Positions 18,471-31,272 of a stretch of DNA of 64,000 nt are shown piece by piece. The notes under the pieces were generated by a model. It worked only from the letters and a program-made list of their open reading frames with translations. It was not told where the DNA came from and did not search any database. This stretch comes from Virgibacillus ihumii (GTDB lineage: Bacteria; Bacillota; Bacilli; Bacillales; Amphibacillaceae). The stretch is from positions 496,001 through 560,000 of the forward strand of contig NZ_CACVAN010000001.1 of the NCBI RefSeq assembly GCF_902726655.1, read 5' to 3'. The translations under genes were made by a program, and so were the position numbers. Numbering within the stretch: position 1 is the stretch's first letter; each line of letters begins with the position of its first letter.

Positions 18471-19379
18471 ATGAGGCATTTTGTATCGACAAGACATCTT
18501 TCAGAAACGATGATGTTTTCCATTCTAAAAAAAGCTGAAGGAATGCGTACAGGGGTACAAAAATTGCCCAGACAGCTCTTTGCGGCTAACTTGTTTTTTG
18601 AACCGAGCACACGAACAAAAATGAGTTTTATCGTTGCCGAACGGAAATTAGGTATTGAAACACTCGATTTTCAAATGGAAACTTCCAGTGTTGTCAAGGG
18701 AGAATCGTTGTATGATACCGCAAAGACTTGTGAGGCGATTGGTGCTAATGTGATGGTGATCCGTCATCAGGATGATGATTGGTATAAAGAACTTACCAAT
18801 GACTTATCCCTGCCAGTTATCAATGCAGGTGCGGGAAAAGGAGAGCATCCCACCCAAAGCATGCTTGATTTGCTGACGATCTACCAGGAATACGGAACAT
18901 TTTCAGGATTGAAAGTCGTCATATCCGGTGATATCAGTCACAGCAGGGTTGCCCGTTCCAATGCTTATGCACTGCAAACACTTGGTGCTAAGGTATACTT
19001 TGCTGCTGCGCCCGGGTTTGAAGATTCTTCATTGGATTTTCCATACATTTCAATCGATGAAGCTGTCGAGACATGTGATGTATTGATGCTGCTTAGAATT
19101 CAGCACGAACGCCACGGTCAAAACTCCTGTGATACGGTTTCATACCTGGAGAATTATGGTCTGACAACGGAAAGGGAACGGAAGATGAAAGACCATGCGA
19201 TCATTTTACACCCCGCTCCGGTTAACAGGGGTGTCGAAATTGATTCTTGTCTTGTCGAATGTCCCCGCTCAAGAATTTTTAAACAAATGGAAAATGGAGT
19301 CTATATCCGCATGGCAATCATCCAAACACTCGTTAAGGAATGGGGAATGTATCATGAAATTGCTCTTGAAAAATGCTAA
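18471..19379 (+). CDS. pyrB: Aspartate carbamoyltransferase catalytic subunit
   Basis: Condenses carbamoyl phosphate with aspartate. The carbamoyl-phosphate loop reads [12 protein letters not shown]; the usual STRTR has Lys for the last Arg. Other active-site motifs are normal: [32 protein letters not shown] 18471 has GAGGAGTG upstream; a frame starting at 18405 begins within the terminator and is spurious. 302 aa. Its 3' end overlaps pyrC by 26 bp. Confidence 0.96.
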   Translation: MRHFVSTRHLSETMMFSILKKAEGMRTGVQKLPRQLFAANLFFEPSTRTKMSFIVAERKLGIETLDFQMETSSVVKGESLYDTAKTCEAIGANVMVIRHQDDDWYKELTNDLSLPVINAGAGKGEHPTQSMLDLLTIYQEYGTFSGLKVVISGDISHSRVARSNAYALQTLGAKVYFAAAPGFEDSSLDFPYISIDEAVETCDVLMLLRIQHERHGQNSCDTVSYLENYGLTTERERKMKDHAIILHPAPVNRGVEIDSCLVECPRSRIFKQMENGVYIRMAIIQTLVKEWGMYHEIALEKC

Positions 19380-20640
19380 ACGACTTGTAAATGAACGGCA
19401 GGAAGTCTGTGATGTTTTAATTAACGACGGTAAAGTACAACAAATTGCTCCTTCTATTAAAGTGGAAGCAAACGAGACAATTGATTGTGAAGGCAAGTAC
19501 ATTTTTCCGGGATTTATTGATGTACACATTCACCTTCGTGAACCGGGTGGTGAACATAAAGAAACGATTAAAACGGGAACTAAAGCCGCGGCAAAAGGTG
19601 GGTTTACAACGGTATGTGCCATGCCGAATACCAATCCGGTACCCGATAATATGGATACCGTAAACGACCTGCTGGAAACAATAAAGCAGGATGCAGCGGT
19701 ACGGGTACTGCCATATGCAGCGATTACGAAAGGACTGAAAGGTGAAGAACGGACACCAATCGGAGAACTTGCAAAAACGGGAATCTTTGCCTTTACCGAT
19801 GATGGGGTGGGAATTCAGACTGCCGACTTCATGCTGCAGGCGATGAAAGAAGCAGCGAAACATGGAAAACCAATCGTTGCCCACTGTGAAGATAATTCAA
19901 TTGTGTATGGAGGAGTTGTCCATCAGGGAGAAATCAGCGAACGCATGGATTTTCCGGGGATTCCTTCATTAAGTGAATCGGTGCAGATTGCCAGGGATGT
20001 TTTGCTGGCTGAGGCGGCCAATTGTCATTATCATGTCTGTCACGTCAGTACCAAAGAATCTGTCCGGGTCATCCGTGATGCAAAAAGAGCCGGGGTTCGT
20101 GTGACAGCTGAGGTTACCCCGCACCATTTACTGTTAAATGAGCATGCAGTAACGGAAGACGATGCAAATTTTAAAATGAATCCACCGTTGCGCAGCAAAG
20201 AAGATCAGCAGGCATTAATGGAAGGTCTGCTCGATGGAACTATTGACTTTATTGCAACAGACCATGCACCACATGCAGAAGATGAGAAAGCAGAAGGGTT
20301 CCGGAAAGCACCATTTGGCATTGTTGGATTGGAAACGGCTTTTTCCCTTCTATATACCAATCTTGTAAAAACAGGGAAGATCACTTTGAACCAATTGGTT
20401 AACTGGCTGACGATAAAGCCGGCGGAAGTCTTTAGCCTGCCATACGGTAAGCTGGAAGAAGGAGCGATTGCTGATATTACTGTCGTTGATTTGAATAACG
20501 AAATCGACGTGGATAAATACACGTTTGCATCAAAAGGAAAGAACACGCCATTTCACAATTGGACTGTACAAGGGATTCCGACAATTACCATAGCAGAAGG
20601 AAAAATAGCCTACAAGGAGGATTCACATGCACATGCATAA
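19354..20640 (+). CDS. pyrC: Dihydroorotase
   Basis: Zinc amidohydrolase of type I that cyclises carbamoyl aspartate. The metal motif [10 protein letters not shown] lies near residue 58; further ligands are in [15 protein letters not shown] and ATDHAPH. 428 aa, the same as the B. subtilis enzyme. ATG 19354 is preceded by AAGGAATGGGG and lies inside the end of pyrB, so translation is coupled. Confidence 0.97.
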   Translation: MKLLLKNAKRLVNERQEVCDVLINDGKVQQIAPSIKVEANETIDCEGKYIFPGFIDVHIHLREPGGEHKETIKTGTKAAAKGGFTTVCAMPNTNPVPDNMDTVNDLLETIKQDAAVRVLPYAAITKGLKGEERTPIGELAKTGIFAFTDDGVGIQTADFMLQAMKEAAKHGKPIVAHCEDNSIVYGGVVHQGEISERMDFPGIPSLSESVQIARDVLLAEAANCHYHVCHVSTKESVRVIRDAKRAGVRVTAEVTPHHLLLNEHAVTEDDANFKMNPPLRSKEDQQALMEGLLDGTIDFIATDHAPHAEDEKAEGFRKAPFGIVGLETAFSLLYTNLVKTGKITLNQLVNWLTIKPAEVFSLPYGKLEEGAIADITVVDLNNEIDVDKYTFASKGKNTPFHNWTVQGIPTITIAEGKIAYKEDSHAHA

Positions 20641-21733
20641 ACGACAACTGATTTTGGAAGATGGAACACAATTTATTGGCGATGGATTCGGAAGCGACAC
20701 AACGATGTCAGGTGAAGTAGTTTTTAATACAGGGATGACAGGCTATCAGGAAATCATTTCGGATCCGTCCTATTGCGGGCAAATTGTTACCATGACCTAT
20801 CCGCTTGCAGGTAATTACGGGATTAACCGGGATGATTTTGAAACCGTAACACCATTTATTAACGGATTTGTTGTCAAAGAAGCAAGTGAAAATCCGTCAA
20901 ACTTCCGAAGTGATGAAACATTAAGTGACTATCTGAAAGCAAATAATATTCCCGGCATTGCCGGAATTGACACGCGGAAGTTGACGAAGATCATCCGTAA
21001 ACACGGTACAATGAAAGGAATGATTGCCGATGCAGAAGAACCGGCAGCAGAATTGATTGCGAAATTGCACGAGCTGCCTGTTCGGACAGACCAGGTAAGT
21101 TATACATCGGCAGTTAAGCCATACGTTGTTCCGGGACGCGGAAAGCGGATTGTGCTCGTCGACTTTGGCATGAAGCATGGAATCCTGAGGGATCTTACGA
21201 AACGGAATTGTCATGTCACTGTTGTTCCATATAATTACGGTGCGGAAAACATTTTGCGGTTAAAGCCGGATGGAATCATGCTGACCAATGGTCCGGGGGA
21301 TCCGAAAGATGTTCCGGAATCAATCGACATGATTAAAGAAGTGGTTGGCAAAATTCCGTTATTCGGAATCTGTCTTGGTCATCAACTGCTTGCATTGGCC
21401 AGTGGAGCCAATACGGAAAAGATGAAATTTGGCCATCGCGGCGGCAATCATCCCGTAAAAGATTTGATTACGAATAAAACGCTGATCACAAGTCAGAATC
21501 ACAGTTATGCCGTTACACAGGAGTCGCTCATGGATACGGATCTTGAATTAACACAAATCGCCTTGAATGATAACTCGGTTGAAGGGTTGAGACATCGCAA
21601 ATATCCGGCATTTTCGGTGCAGTACCATCCGGAAAGCTCACCGGGACCGGAAGACACGAATCATTTATTCGATCAATTTATGCAGTTAATCCGAGAATCG
21701 AAAATGGAGAAAGAGGTGCGGGTAAATGCCTAA
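20627..21733 (+). CDS. carA: Carbamoyl-phosphate synthase small subunit (pyrimidine-type)
   Basis: Glutamine amidotransferase subunit that supplies ammonia to CarB. It has an N-terminal CPSase small-chain domain (about 1-130) and a C-terminal class I GATase with the catalytic Cys in [13 protein letters not shown] and His/Glu in [14 protein letters not shown] 20627 lies 6 bases after AAGGAGG; ATG 20633 is a possible alternative. It overlaps pyrC by 14 bp and carB by 8 bp. 368 aa. Equivalent to B. subtilis pyrAA. Confidence 0.96.
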   Translation: MHMHKRQLILEDGTQFIGDGFGSDTTMSGEVVFNTGMTGYQEIISDPSYCGQIVTMTYPLAGNYGINRDDFETVTPFINGFVVKEASENPSNFRSDETLSDYLKANNIPGIAGIDTRKLTKIIRKHGTMKGMIADAEEPAAELIAKLHELPVRTDQVSYTSAVKPYVVPGRGKRIVLVDFGMKHGILRDLTKRNCHVTVVPYNYGAENILRLKPDGIMLTNGPGDPKDVPESIDMIKEVVGKIPLFGICLGHQLLALASGANTEKMKFGHRGGNHPVKDLITNKTLITSQNHSYAVTQESLMDTDLELTQIALNDNSVEGLRHRKYPAFSVQYHPESSPGPEDTNHLFDQFMQLIRESKMEKEVRVNA

Positions 21734-24700
21734 AAATACGAACTTCCATAAAATCCTTGTCATTGGGTCAGGACCAATTGTCATTGGGCAGGCAGCAGAA
21801 TTTGATTATTCAGGAACACAGGCATGTCAGGCACTGCGGGAGGAAGGATATACCGTAATATTGGCCAATTCCAATCCGGCAACTATCATGACGGATCAGA
21901 CAGTTGCAGATAAAGTTTATATGGAACCGCTAACGGTTGAATTTCTTATCAAAATTATTCGTAAAGAACAGCCTGATGCTATTCTTCCGACACTTGGCGG
22001 TCAAACAGGCTTGAATATGGCAGTGGCTTTGGATAAAACCGGTATCCTGGAAGAATACAAAGTGGAATTGCTCGGTACATCGCTCGAAGCAATTGAAAAG
22101 GCAGAAGACAGAGATGTGTTCCGATCCCTGATGAAGGAAATGGGTGAACCAGTACCTGACAGTCAGATCGTTAATACAGTTGATGAAGCATGCCGTTTTG
22201 CCCGAGAAATCGGGTATCCGGTGATTGTCAGACCAGCATATACACTTGGCGGAACCGGTGGAGGCATGTGTTATGACGAAACGGAACTACGGGAGATAGC
22301 CAGAAATGGATTGTCCCTCTCACCTGTCAATCAATGTCTGATTGAAAAAAATATTGCCGGCTTTAAGGAAATCGAATATGAAGTGATGCGGGATAAAAAT
22401 GATCAGGCAATTGTAGTGTGTAATATGGAAAATGTTGATCCGGTGGGGATTCATACTGGTGACTCGATTGTGGTGGCACCATCCCAAACTTTGAGCGATC
22501 GTGAGTATCAATTACTGCGGAATGCTTCGCTCAAGATTATCCGGGAACTGGAAATTGAAGGTGGATGTAATGTTCAGTTGGCAATTGATCCGAACAGTTT
22601 TAATTATTACATCATCGAAGTTAATCCGCGTGTCAGCAGATCATCGGCACTGGCATCCAAAGCTACCGGATATCCAATTGCCAAAATGGCAGCCAAAATT
22701 GCGATAGGATTGACGCTTGACGAAATTATTAATCCAATCACCGGAACCACGTACGCTTGCTTTGAACCAGCACTTGATTACGTTGTTTCCAAAATACCGC
22801 GTTTTCCGTTTGATAAATTTGTTACCGGTGACCGATATTTGGGCACACAGATGAAAGCCACTGGTGAAATTATGTCCATTGGGCGCAATTTTGAAGAGTC
22901 CTTGTTAAAAGGTATTCGCTCGATGGATATCGGTACGGAGGAGCTTTGGCTTCCAAGTCTTGTTGATCTGTCATTGGAAGAACTTCAGTCCAGACTGCAA
23001 AGAGCGGATGATGAGCGGTTATTCGTGTTAGCTGAAGTATTCCGCCGAGGTATGTCAGTAGAAGAAATTTTTCAGCTGACTAAAATAGATCGGTTTTTCC
23101 TGTATAAGTTAGAGCAGCTGGTTGATTTGGAAACAGAACTGACATTAAATAAAGAGTCATATGACGTATTGCTGAAATCAAAGAAACTAGGCTTCTCCGA
23201 TACACACATTGCCCGGCTGTGGCAAATGTCTGTTGATGATGTCTATGCATTTCGCATGAAAGAAAACGTCCAGCCTGTGTATAAAATGGTGGATACGTGT
23301 GCTGCTGAATTCGAATCGGAAACACCTTATTTTTACAGCAGCTATGAGGAAGAAAATGAATCTATCCGTTCAGACCGTAAAAAAATTCTCGTTTTAGGCT
23401 CTGGTCCAATTCGTATCGGCCAAGGAATCGAATTCGATTATGCGACGGTTCATTCTGTTTTGGCCATCAAAGAGATGGGATATGAAGCAATTATTATGAA
23501 CAACAATCCGGAAACTGTATCGACGGATTTCAGCATTTCAGACAAACTGTACTTTGAACCGCTGACACTTGAAGATGTTATGCATGTTATTAATCTGGAA
23601 CAGCCTGAAGGTGTAATCGTTCAGTTTGGTGGTCAAACGGCTATTAACCTGGCTGAAGGGCTGGAACGACGCGGTGTCAAAATTTTGGGTACCGATATGG
23701 AAGCTATCGACAAGGCAGAAGACCGGGATAAGTTTGAACACCTTTTGAATAAACTTTCCATCATGCGGCCAAAAGGTAAATCGGTGACGGATCTGGATCA
23801 GGCTGTGGAGGTTGCAGAAGGAATCGGATATCCGGTGCTGGTACGCCCATCCTATGTCATTGGCGGCAGCCGGATGGAAATTGTTTATGACAGGGAAGAA
23901 CTCAATGCTTATCTGGCGAAAACAAATGGTGCCGACAGCGCACATCCGATTTTGATAGATAAATATGTTACTGGTATTGAGATCGAAGTGGATGCCATCA
24001 GTGATGGGGAAACGGTAATTGTGCCGGGGATTATGGAACATATCGAACGTTCAGGGGTCCATTCCGGAGACTCCATTGCGGTATACCCGCCACAGCGCTT
24101 AAGTAACGCTGTGAAAGAAAAGTGTATGGAAGATACGGTTAAGATTGCCCGCGAACTGAATGTAAAAGGGCTTATCAATATTCAATTTATCGTATGTGAC
24201 AATGAAGTCTATGTGCTGGAAGTTAATCCGCGCGCAAGCCGGACCATACCTTTTCTAAGTAAAATTACCGGTGTTACGATGGCCAATCTTGCAACAAAAT
24301 GTATTTTAGGAGAAACGCTTGCGGGGATGGGTTATGAATCAGGTATTTTGCCTGAAACGGACTCGGTTTCTGTAAAAGTTCCGGTATTTTCATTTGAAAA
24401 GCTGCGCAGTGTCGATACGATTCTTGGACCTGAAATGAAATCAACCGGTGAAGCAATCGGACATGATAAAACATTGGAGAAGGCTTTGTATAAAGGGCTT
24501 GTCGCTGCAGGCTTATCTGTCCCGCAGGAAGGAGCAGTCCTGTTGACGGTCGCTGATAAGGATAAAGTGGAGACAGTGGAAATAGCTGAACGGTTCCACC
24601 AGCTTGGTTTTCAGCTGTATGCAACAGAAGGAACGGCGGCATACATGGAAAACAGTGGAATACCAGTCACAGCAGTAGGTAAAATCGGTTCACCGGAAAA

Positions 24701-24922
24701 GAATGTATTATCCATTATCGAAAATGGCGATGTGCAGTTTGTTGTTAATACACTTACATCCGGCAAAAAACCGCGTTCTGACGGCTTCATGATCCGCCGG
24801 GAGTCTGTGGAACATGGGATTGCTTGCTTAACTAACCTGGATACAGCAAGTGCAATTATCAATGTAATAGATTCAACAACGTTCAGTGCTAAGCCGATGA
24901 CAAGCAAAAAGGCTGTATTGTC

Positions 24923-24926
<4 letters not shown>
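21726..24926 (+). CDS. carB: Carbamoyl-phosphate synthase large subunit (pyrimidine-type)
   Basis: Makes carbamoyl phosphate from bicarbonate, ammonia and two ATP. Two homologous ATP-grasp halves are clear: [20 protein letters not shown] at the N terminus and [19 protein letters not shown] near residue 558. Each half has a glycine-rich [13 protein letters not shown] / [12 protein letters not shown] loop. A C-terminal MGS-like allosteric domain (from about residue 930) should bind UMP/PRPP. 1066 aa, full length. Equivalent to B. subtilis pyrAB. Confidence 0.97.
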
Positions 24927-27284
<2,358 letters not shown>

Positions 27285-27301
<17 letters not shown>

Positions 27302-27899
27302 CATAGCAAAAGAACTTTTGGAAATTAAAGCTGTCCAGATTAGAACAGACGAATATTTCACCTGGACATCAGGTATCAAATCACCAATTTATTGTGATAA
27401 CCGTTTAACCATGTCCTACCCTGAAACACGCCGAAAACTTGCAAAAGCATTTGCACTTATGGTTGATGGACTCGAACAAAAACCGGATGTCATTGCCGGC
27501 TGTGCCACTGCCGGGATTCCACATGCGGCATGGCTTGCGGAGGAATTAAATTTGCCGATGGTGTATGTGCGCTCCAAACCAAAAGGCCATGGAAAAGGTA
27601 ATCAGATTGAAGGGGTGCTGGAAAAAGATCAAAATGTCATTGTCATTGAAGATCTCATTTCAACAGGCGGCTCATCAATTGATTCCGCAAAGGCGCTTCA
27701 GGAAGAAGGTGCGAACGTACTCGGTGTGCTGGCAATTTTTACGTATGGACTGGAAAAGTCGAAACAAAAATTTGCTGATGCAGAACTTGATTTTCAAACG
27801 ATTACAACATATGACGAGATGCTTGCTGTATTGAAAGAAATCGGGGAATTTAATGATGATGAATTAAATGAATTGCGCGCATGGCAAAATTCACTGTAA
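27285..27899 (+). CDS. pyrE: Orotate phosphoribosyltransferase
   Basis: Joins orotate to PRPP, giving OMP. The PRPP-binding loop VIVIEDLISTGGSSID lies near residue 115, and the flexible loop KPKGHGKGNQIEG near 95. ATG 27285 has AAAGGAGTGGGG upstream. 204 aa. Last gene of the operon; a strong terminator follows. Confidence 0.96.
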
Positions 27900-27977
27900 C
27901 CGGGACAAGTTAATTGAACACTGGATTCCTTATTGGGTTAAAAAGATATACGATTGTGTATCGCGTAATGTATAGAT

Positions 27978-28022
27978 AATAACAGAACGAATCTATTAAT
28001 GGATTTGTTCTGTTATTTTTTA
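27978..28022 (+). terminator. Terminator of the pyr operon
   Basis: An 11-bp perfect stem (AATAACAGAAC with GTTCTGTTATT) extended by AATC/GGATT pairing inside, then a T run. Confidence 0.92.
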
Positions 28023-28200
28023 CGAGCAGAAGTTTAGCCTGAACTTTATGAGACGATCCGGAAATTTTTATGGTAAACTGCATTATTAAAACATCAAAAG
28101 GGAAAGGTACTTATGTAAGTAAATCGAATGGCAGCTTTCAACGGAAAATTTGATAGAGTTATGCTTCATCTCTAATTTATTTGATCTCGGAGGGTATATT

Positions 28201-29658
28201 ATGTTGGATATTAAGTTAATCAACAAACAGTATATTGCAGGAACATGGCGTGATGGAAAAAGCAATCGTACATTGGCTGATAAAAATCCATACAGTGGTG
28301 AGGTGATTACAGAATTCAAGATGGCTTCAACAGACGATGTGGATGCGGCTTATCAGGCTGCGGAAGCGGGAATGGATGAATGGAATCAAATCAATCCATA
28401 CAAGCAGCGGGATATTCTCGAAAATGCTGTTTCATATGTTGAGGAGCATGAAGAGGATATTACGAATATTATTATTGATGAATTGGGTGGGACCCACTTA
28501 AAAGCAGCATTTGAAATCAGTCTGGTCAAGAATATGCTAAAAGAAGCAGCAACGTTTCCACTGAAAAAGGAAGGCAAAATTTTACCGTCTATGGAAGATG
28601 GAAAAGAAAACCGCCTGTACCGTATGCCAGCAGGTGTCGTTGGTGTAATCAGCCCATTCAACTTTCCGTTTTTTCTATCGGTCAAATCGATTGGACCGGC
28701 AATTGGCGCGGGAAATGGAGTGGTGCTGAAGGCGCATGAAGAGACCCCAATTGTCGGCGGCACACTTATTGCGAAGATTTTTGAAGAAGCAGGCGTTCCA
28801 AAAGGATTGTTCAATGTGGTAGTTACTGATATCAGCGAAATCGGTGACAGTTTTGTGGAGCATCCGATTCCACGAATCATTTCATTCACCGGGTCAACCA
28901 CGGTAGGCCGTCATATTGCCCAGCAGGCGGTAAAAAATTTTAAGAAACCACTCCTCGAATTGGGCGGTAACAGCGCCTTCATCGTTCTTGATGACGCTGA
29001 TATAGATTATGCAGTTAACGCAGCAGCTTTCAGCAGATTCACACATCAGGGACAAATCTGTATGTCGGCTAATCGGATTATCGTGCATCAATCTATTTAC
29101 GACGAGTTCATTGCCAAATATAAAAAGAAGATTGCTGCCTTAAAAACTGGCGACCCGCGTGACCCAGATACAGTAATTGGACCTGTAGTCAACGAAGATG
29201 CAGCTCAAAGACTTAAAGCAATAATCGAAAAAGGTATCGAACAAGGTGCAACCCCTGTTTTAAAAGGTAACATTTCCGGTAATATGGTGGAACCAACCAT
29301 CTTGACTGATGTTACTTCGGATATGGCTGTCGCCCAGGAAGAAATGTTTGGTCCTGTTGTAGGTGTCACACCATTTGAAACAGACAAAGAGGCTGTCCGG
29401 ATAGCGAATAACACTAAATTCGGCCTGAGTGGTGCAGTTCATACAGCTGACGGTGAGCGTGGTGTCCAATTGGCCAAAATGATTCATACAGGTATGATTC
29501 ACGTCAATGACATCACTATTAACGACGAACCGATTATCGCATTCGGTGGTGAAAAACAATCGGGTCTTGGCCGGCTGAACGGGGAATGGAGTTTAGAGGA
29601 ATTTACGACTATGAAGTGGATTTCAATCAACTACGGTCAGCGTCAATTTCCATATTAA
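28201..29658 (+). CDS. NAD(P)-dependent aldehyde dehydrogenase (YfmT/vanillin-dehydrogenase-like)
   Basis: Oxidises an aldehyde to the acid. The cofactor region GVISPFNFPFFLSVKS, the general base Glu in LLELGGNSAF and the nucleophilic Cys in HQGQICMSANR are present. 485 aa from ATG 28201, which has GGAGGGT 6-7 bases upstream. The sequence resembles benzaldehyde/vanillin-type dehydrogenases such as B. subtilis YfmT, but substrate assignment is inference. It stands alone, about 300 bp after the pyr operon; 28023-28200 holds only its leader. Confidence 0.88.
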   Translation: MLDIKLINKQYIAGTWRDGKSNRTLADKNPYSGEVITEFKMASTDDVDAAYQAAEAGMDEWNQINPYKQRDILENAVSYVEEHEEDITNIIIDELGGTHLKAAFEISLVKNMLKEAATFPLKKEGKILPSMEDGKENRLYRMPAGVVGVISPFNFPFFLSVKSIGPAIGAGNGVVLKAHEETPIVGGTLIAKIFEEAGVPKGLFNVVVTDISEIGDSFVEHPIPRIISFTGSTTVGRHIAQQAVKNFKKPLLELGGNSAFIVLDDADIDYAVNAAAFSRFTHQGQICMSANRIIVHQSIYDEFIAKYKKKIAALKTGDPRDPDTVIGPVVNEDAAQRLKAIIEKGIEQGATPVLKGNISGNMVEPTILTDVTSDMAVAQEEMFGPVVGVTPFETDKEAVRIANNTKFGLSGAVHTADGERGVQLAKMIHTGMIHVNDITINDEPIIAFGGEKQSGLGRLNGEWSLEEFTTMKWISINYGQRQFPY

Positions 29659-29801
29659 CTGCCGTTATAATCCAGAAATTAAACAAAGGAATAATAAAAC
29701 ATTATAAACAAAACTATTTAATATTAACAACTTTCCAGCAGGAAAATTGACCTCCATTGTCGAATTATACTTATTATAGAATTCACTAAGGAGGTCGCAT
29801 A

Positions 29802-29828
29802 ATGAATAGGAGTGCGGTAGGAACATGA
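29802..29828 (+). CDS. Eight-residue mini-ORF overlapping the next start
   Basis: AAGGAGG at 29788-29794 is perfectly placed for ATG 29802, which encodes MNRSAVGT and stops at a TGA that overlaps the ATG of the following gene (ATGA). This may be a coupling leader peptide. No homology can be judged at this size. Confidence 0.45.
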   Translation: MNRSAVGT

Positions 29829-30226
29829 ATACCTATTCCGGAAATATAAAGATAGAATGCGATGAGAATTGTGGAAATTCTCCTAAAAAAAGACTGCTTA
29901 AGGAATTTAGTATCGCATTTGTCAAAAATGAAACAGATTTCTGTATTGATTATATGACAGATGATGTGATTTGGAATATCGTTGGTAAAGAACTGATTCG
30001 GGGAAAAGATGATTTTGAAAACGCATTGATTCAAATGAAAAATCGTGAAGTTCAGCAAATATGTATTCAGAACATCATTACGCATGGAAACACAGGATCA
30101 GTAAACGGGACTTTACTTTTAACCAATAAGGAAAAAATCGCATTTTGCGATGTGTATAACTTCAATGGTTTTGGCAAAAATTCAAAAATCAAGGAAATCA
30201 CTTCATATGTTATTAAAACTGTTTAA
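29825..30226 (+). CDS. NTF2-like (SnoaL-type) small protein
   Basis: A 133-residue protein with the pattern of the NTF2-like superfamily: an N-terminal helix pair (RLLKEFSIAFVKNETDFCIDYM), TDDVIWNIVGKELIRGKDDF, then beta strands ending KIKEITSYVIK. Members are enzymes or ligand-binding proteins; no catalytic set is evident here, so function is unknown. Its own ribosome site is weak (GTAGGA), and the mini-ORF ending on its start codon suggests coupled translation. Confidence 0.7.
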   Translation: MNTYSGNIKIECDENCGNSPKKRLLKEFSIAFVKNETDFCIDYMTDDVIWNIVGKELIRGKDDFENALIQMKNREVQQICIQNIITHGNTGSVNGTLLLTNKEKIAFCDVYNFNGFGKNSKIKEITSYVIKTV

Positions 30227-30271
30227 TAATCCTGAATCCATCAGACTTGACTGATAATTTTTAAAATGGGC

Positions 30272-30300
30272 TTTACAAGCGGACTGTTTCCAAGTATAAT
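30272..30300 (+). promoter_or_regulatory. Strong SigA-type promoter of a small-ORF unit
   Basis: TTTACA, a 17-bp spacer and a perfect TATAAT. The predicted transcript would start near 30307 and meet a terminator at 30443-30480. Confidence 0.75.
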
Positions 30301-30338
30301 CCGATTATACGTTTATTAATGAAAGGAGGCTGAATGAA

Positions 30339-30437
30339 ATGTTTTACAATTCATCAATGCATACATTACAACAAAATATTTTCTTTCTTGTTCATTCAAG
30401 CCTCTGTGTAGCTTCTTTGATTTTATTGAAATCATAA
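30339..30437 (+). CDS. Small hydrophobic ORF with sequestered ribosome site (32 aa)
   Basis: ATG 30339 lies 9 bases after GGAGG and encodes 32 residues with a hydrophobic second half (NIFFLVHSSLCVASLILLKS). The segment 30326-30338, which includes the ribosome site, is complementary to 30391-30404 inside the ORF apart from one bulged base, so translation could be blocked by a hairpin. An alternative ATG at 30334 gives a different 25-residue frame. It could be a type I toxin-like peptide, a leader peptide, or part of a small RNA. I do not recognise it. Confidence 0.4.
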   Translation: MFYNSSMHTLQQNIFFLVHSSLCVASLILLKS

Positions 30438-30442
30438 ATGCA

Positions 30443-30480
30443 ACCGCATGGGGTTTGTTTGGAACCCATGCGGTATTTTT
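30443..30480 (+). terminator. Terminator after the 32-aa ORF
   Basis: ACCGCATGGG pairs with CCCATGCGGT across a 12-nt loop, followed by a short T run. Confidence 0.85.
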
Positions 30481-30516
30481 ATGTGTATTTTATGTTAAAT
30501 TATTCCATTTATGGAT

Positions 30517-30552
30517 AAAAATGCCGCGAGGATCAACTTGCGGCATTTTTTT
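30517..30552 (+). terminator. Second terminator in tandem
   Basis: AATGCCGC pairs with GCGGCATT and is followed by seven Ts. It lies only about 40 bp after the previous terminator, so a second promoter or an attenuator is likely between or before them. Confidence 0.85.
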
Positions 30553-30583
30553 ATATTAACAGACAAGGAAATAGGAGGTGCAA

Positions 30584-30640
30584 ATGATGGAGTCTGAAAT
30601 TAAACGTTATTGGCAAACGATTGTGACAGGAATGACGTGA
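30584..30640 (+). CDS. Very small ORF (18 aa) with strong ribosome site
   Basis: AGGAGGTG at 30573-30580 precedes ATG 30584; the product is MMESEIKRYWQTIVTGMT. It lies 33 bp before the next small gene and may be its leader peptide. Too short for family assignment. Confidence 0.35.
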   Translation: MMESEIKRYWQTIVTGMT

Positions 30641-30673
30641 AAGAATCGTATTTTTGAAAGGTGTGAAAACAGA

Positions 30674-30826
30674 ATGTTACGTGTACACTTATTTATTTTG
30701 ACGGTTACAGTTTCCGTTCGCCAACCGAAACCGGAAACAGTTGTCAGACGTTATGAACATCGTCTCTTGGTTGACCGTCTCGTTGAGGAAACAAAAAGAA
30801 AACGTGACCAACGTATTCATATGTAA
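30674..30826 (+). CDS. Small basic protein, YrzI-like (50 aa)
   Basis: ATG 30674 has AAAGGTGTG upstream. The product starts MLRVHLFILTVTVSVRQ and continues into an Arg/Glu/Lys-rich helix ending KRKRDQRIHM. That layout, a short hydrophobic LFxLTVTV stretch followed by a charged helix, resembles the small Bacillus YrzI sporulation-associated family, whose function is unknown. Assignment is by pattern only. A terminator follows directly. Confidence 0.5.
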   Translation: MLRVHLFILTVTVSVRQPKPETVVRRYEHRLLVDRLVEETKRKRDQRIHM

Positions 30827-30860
30827 TAATCTAAGTAGTTATTAGAGTTTTATTGTTAAA

Positions 30861-30894
30861 ACGGGCGCAGGAAAATAATGCGCCCTTTCTTTTG
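30861..30894 (+). terminator. Terminator after the YrzI-like gene
   Basis: GGGCGC and GCGCCC flank an 11-nt loop, then TTTCTTTT. Confidence 0.8.
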
Positions 30895-31272
30895 GAAGTT
30901 AAGAAAGTTAAAAGTGATCAAATTTGTTTTCAGAAATTTGAAACCTTATGAGTGTGCAAACGTAAATAATGGAGGAATAAAGTTAGGATACGTTTATGCT
31001 ATATCAAGTTTAATTGGAGGTAAAAAGGGATGCTAAATAGAATTTTTGTTGTTAAAGCAGCGTTTGTATGAGACGGATGACTTTTATTAAGGCAAAACTT
31101 TTTGAGAATCTTGAACTTGTGGATAGTGACCGTCATTTATATTAGACACGGAGAATATGAATCTTAGAAGATGCAAAGTGAGATGGGAAACTTTAAGTTT
31201 CAGTTCTAGTTTATTCCGTGGATTGAATTGCTGAAGCTGCATGTTAACAGATCAGAGTGGAGGTGATTGCAA
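30895..31272. other. Gene-poor stretch before the CPBP gene
   Basis: No convincing gene. An open frame 30914-31036 encodes 40 residues ending GYVYAISSLIGGKKGC but starts on GTG with only a weak ribosome site. A 13-codon ORF at 31030 follows GGAGG. Either could be a remnant. No clear promoter was identified for the gene downstream. Confidence 0.4.
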
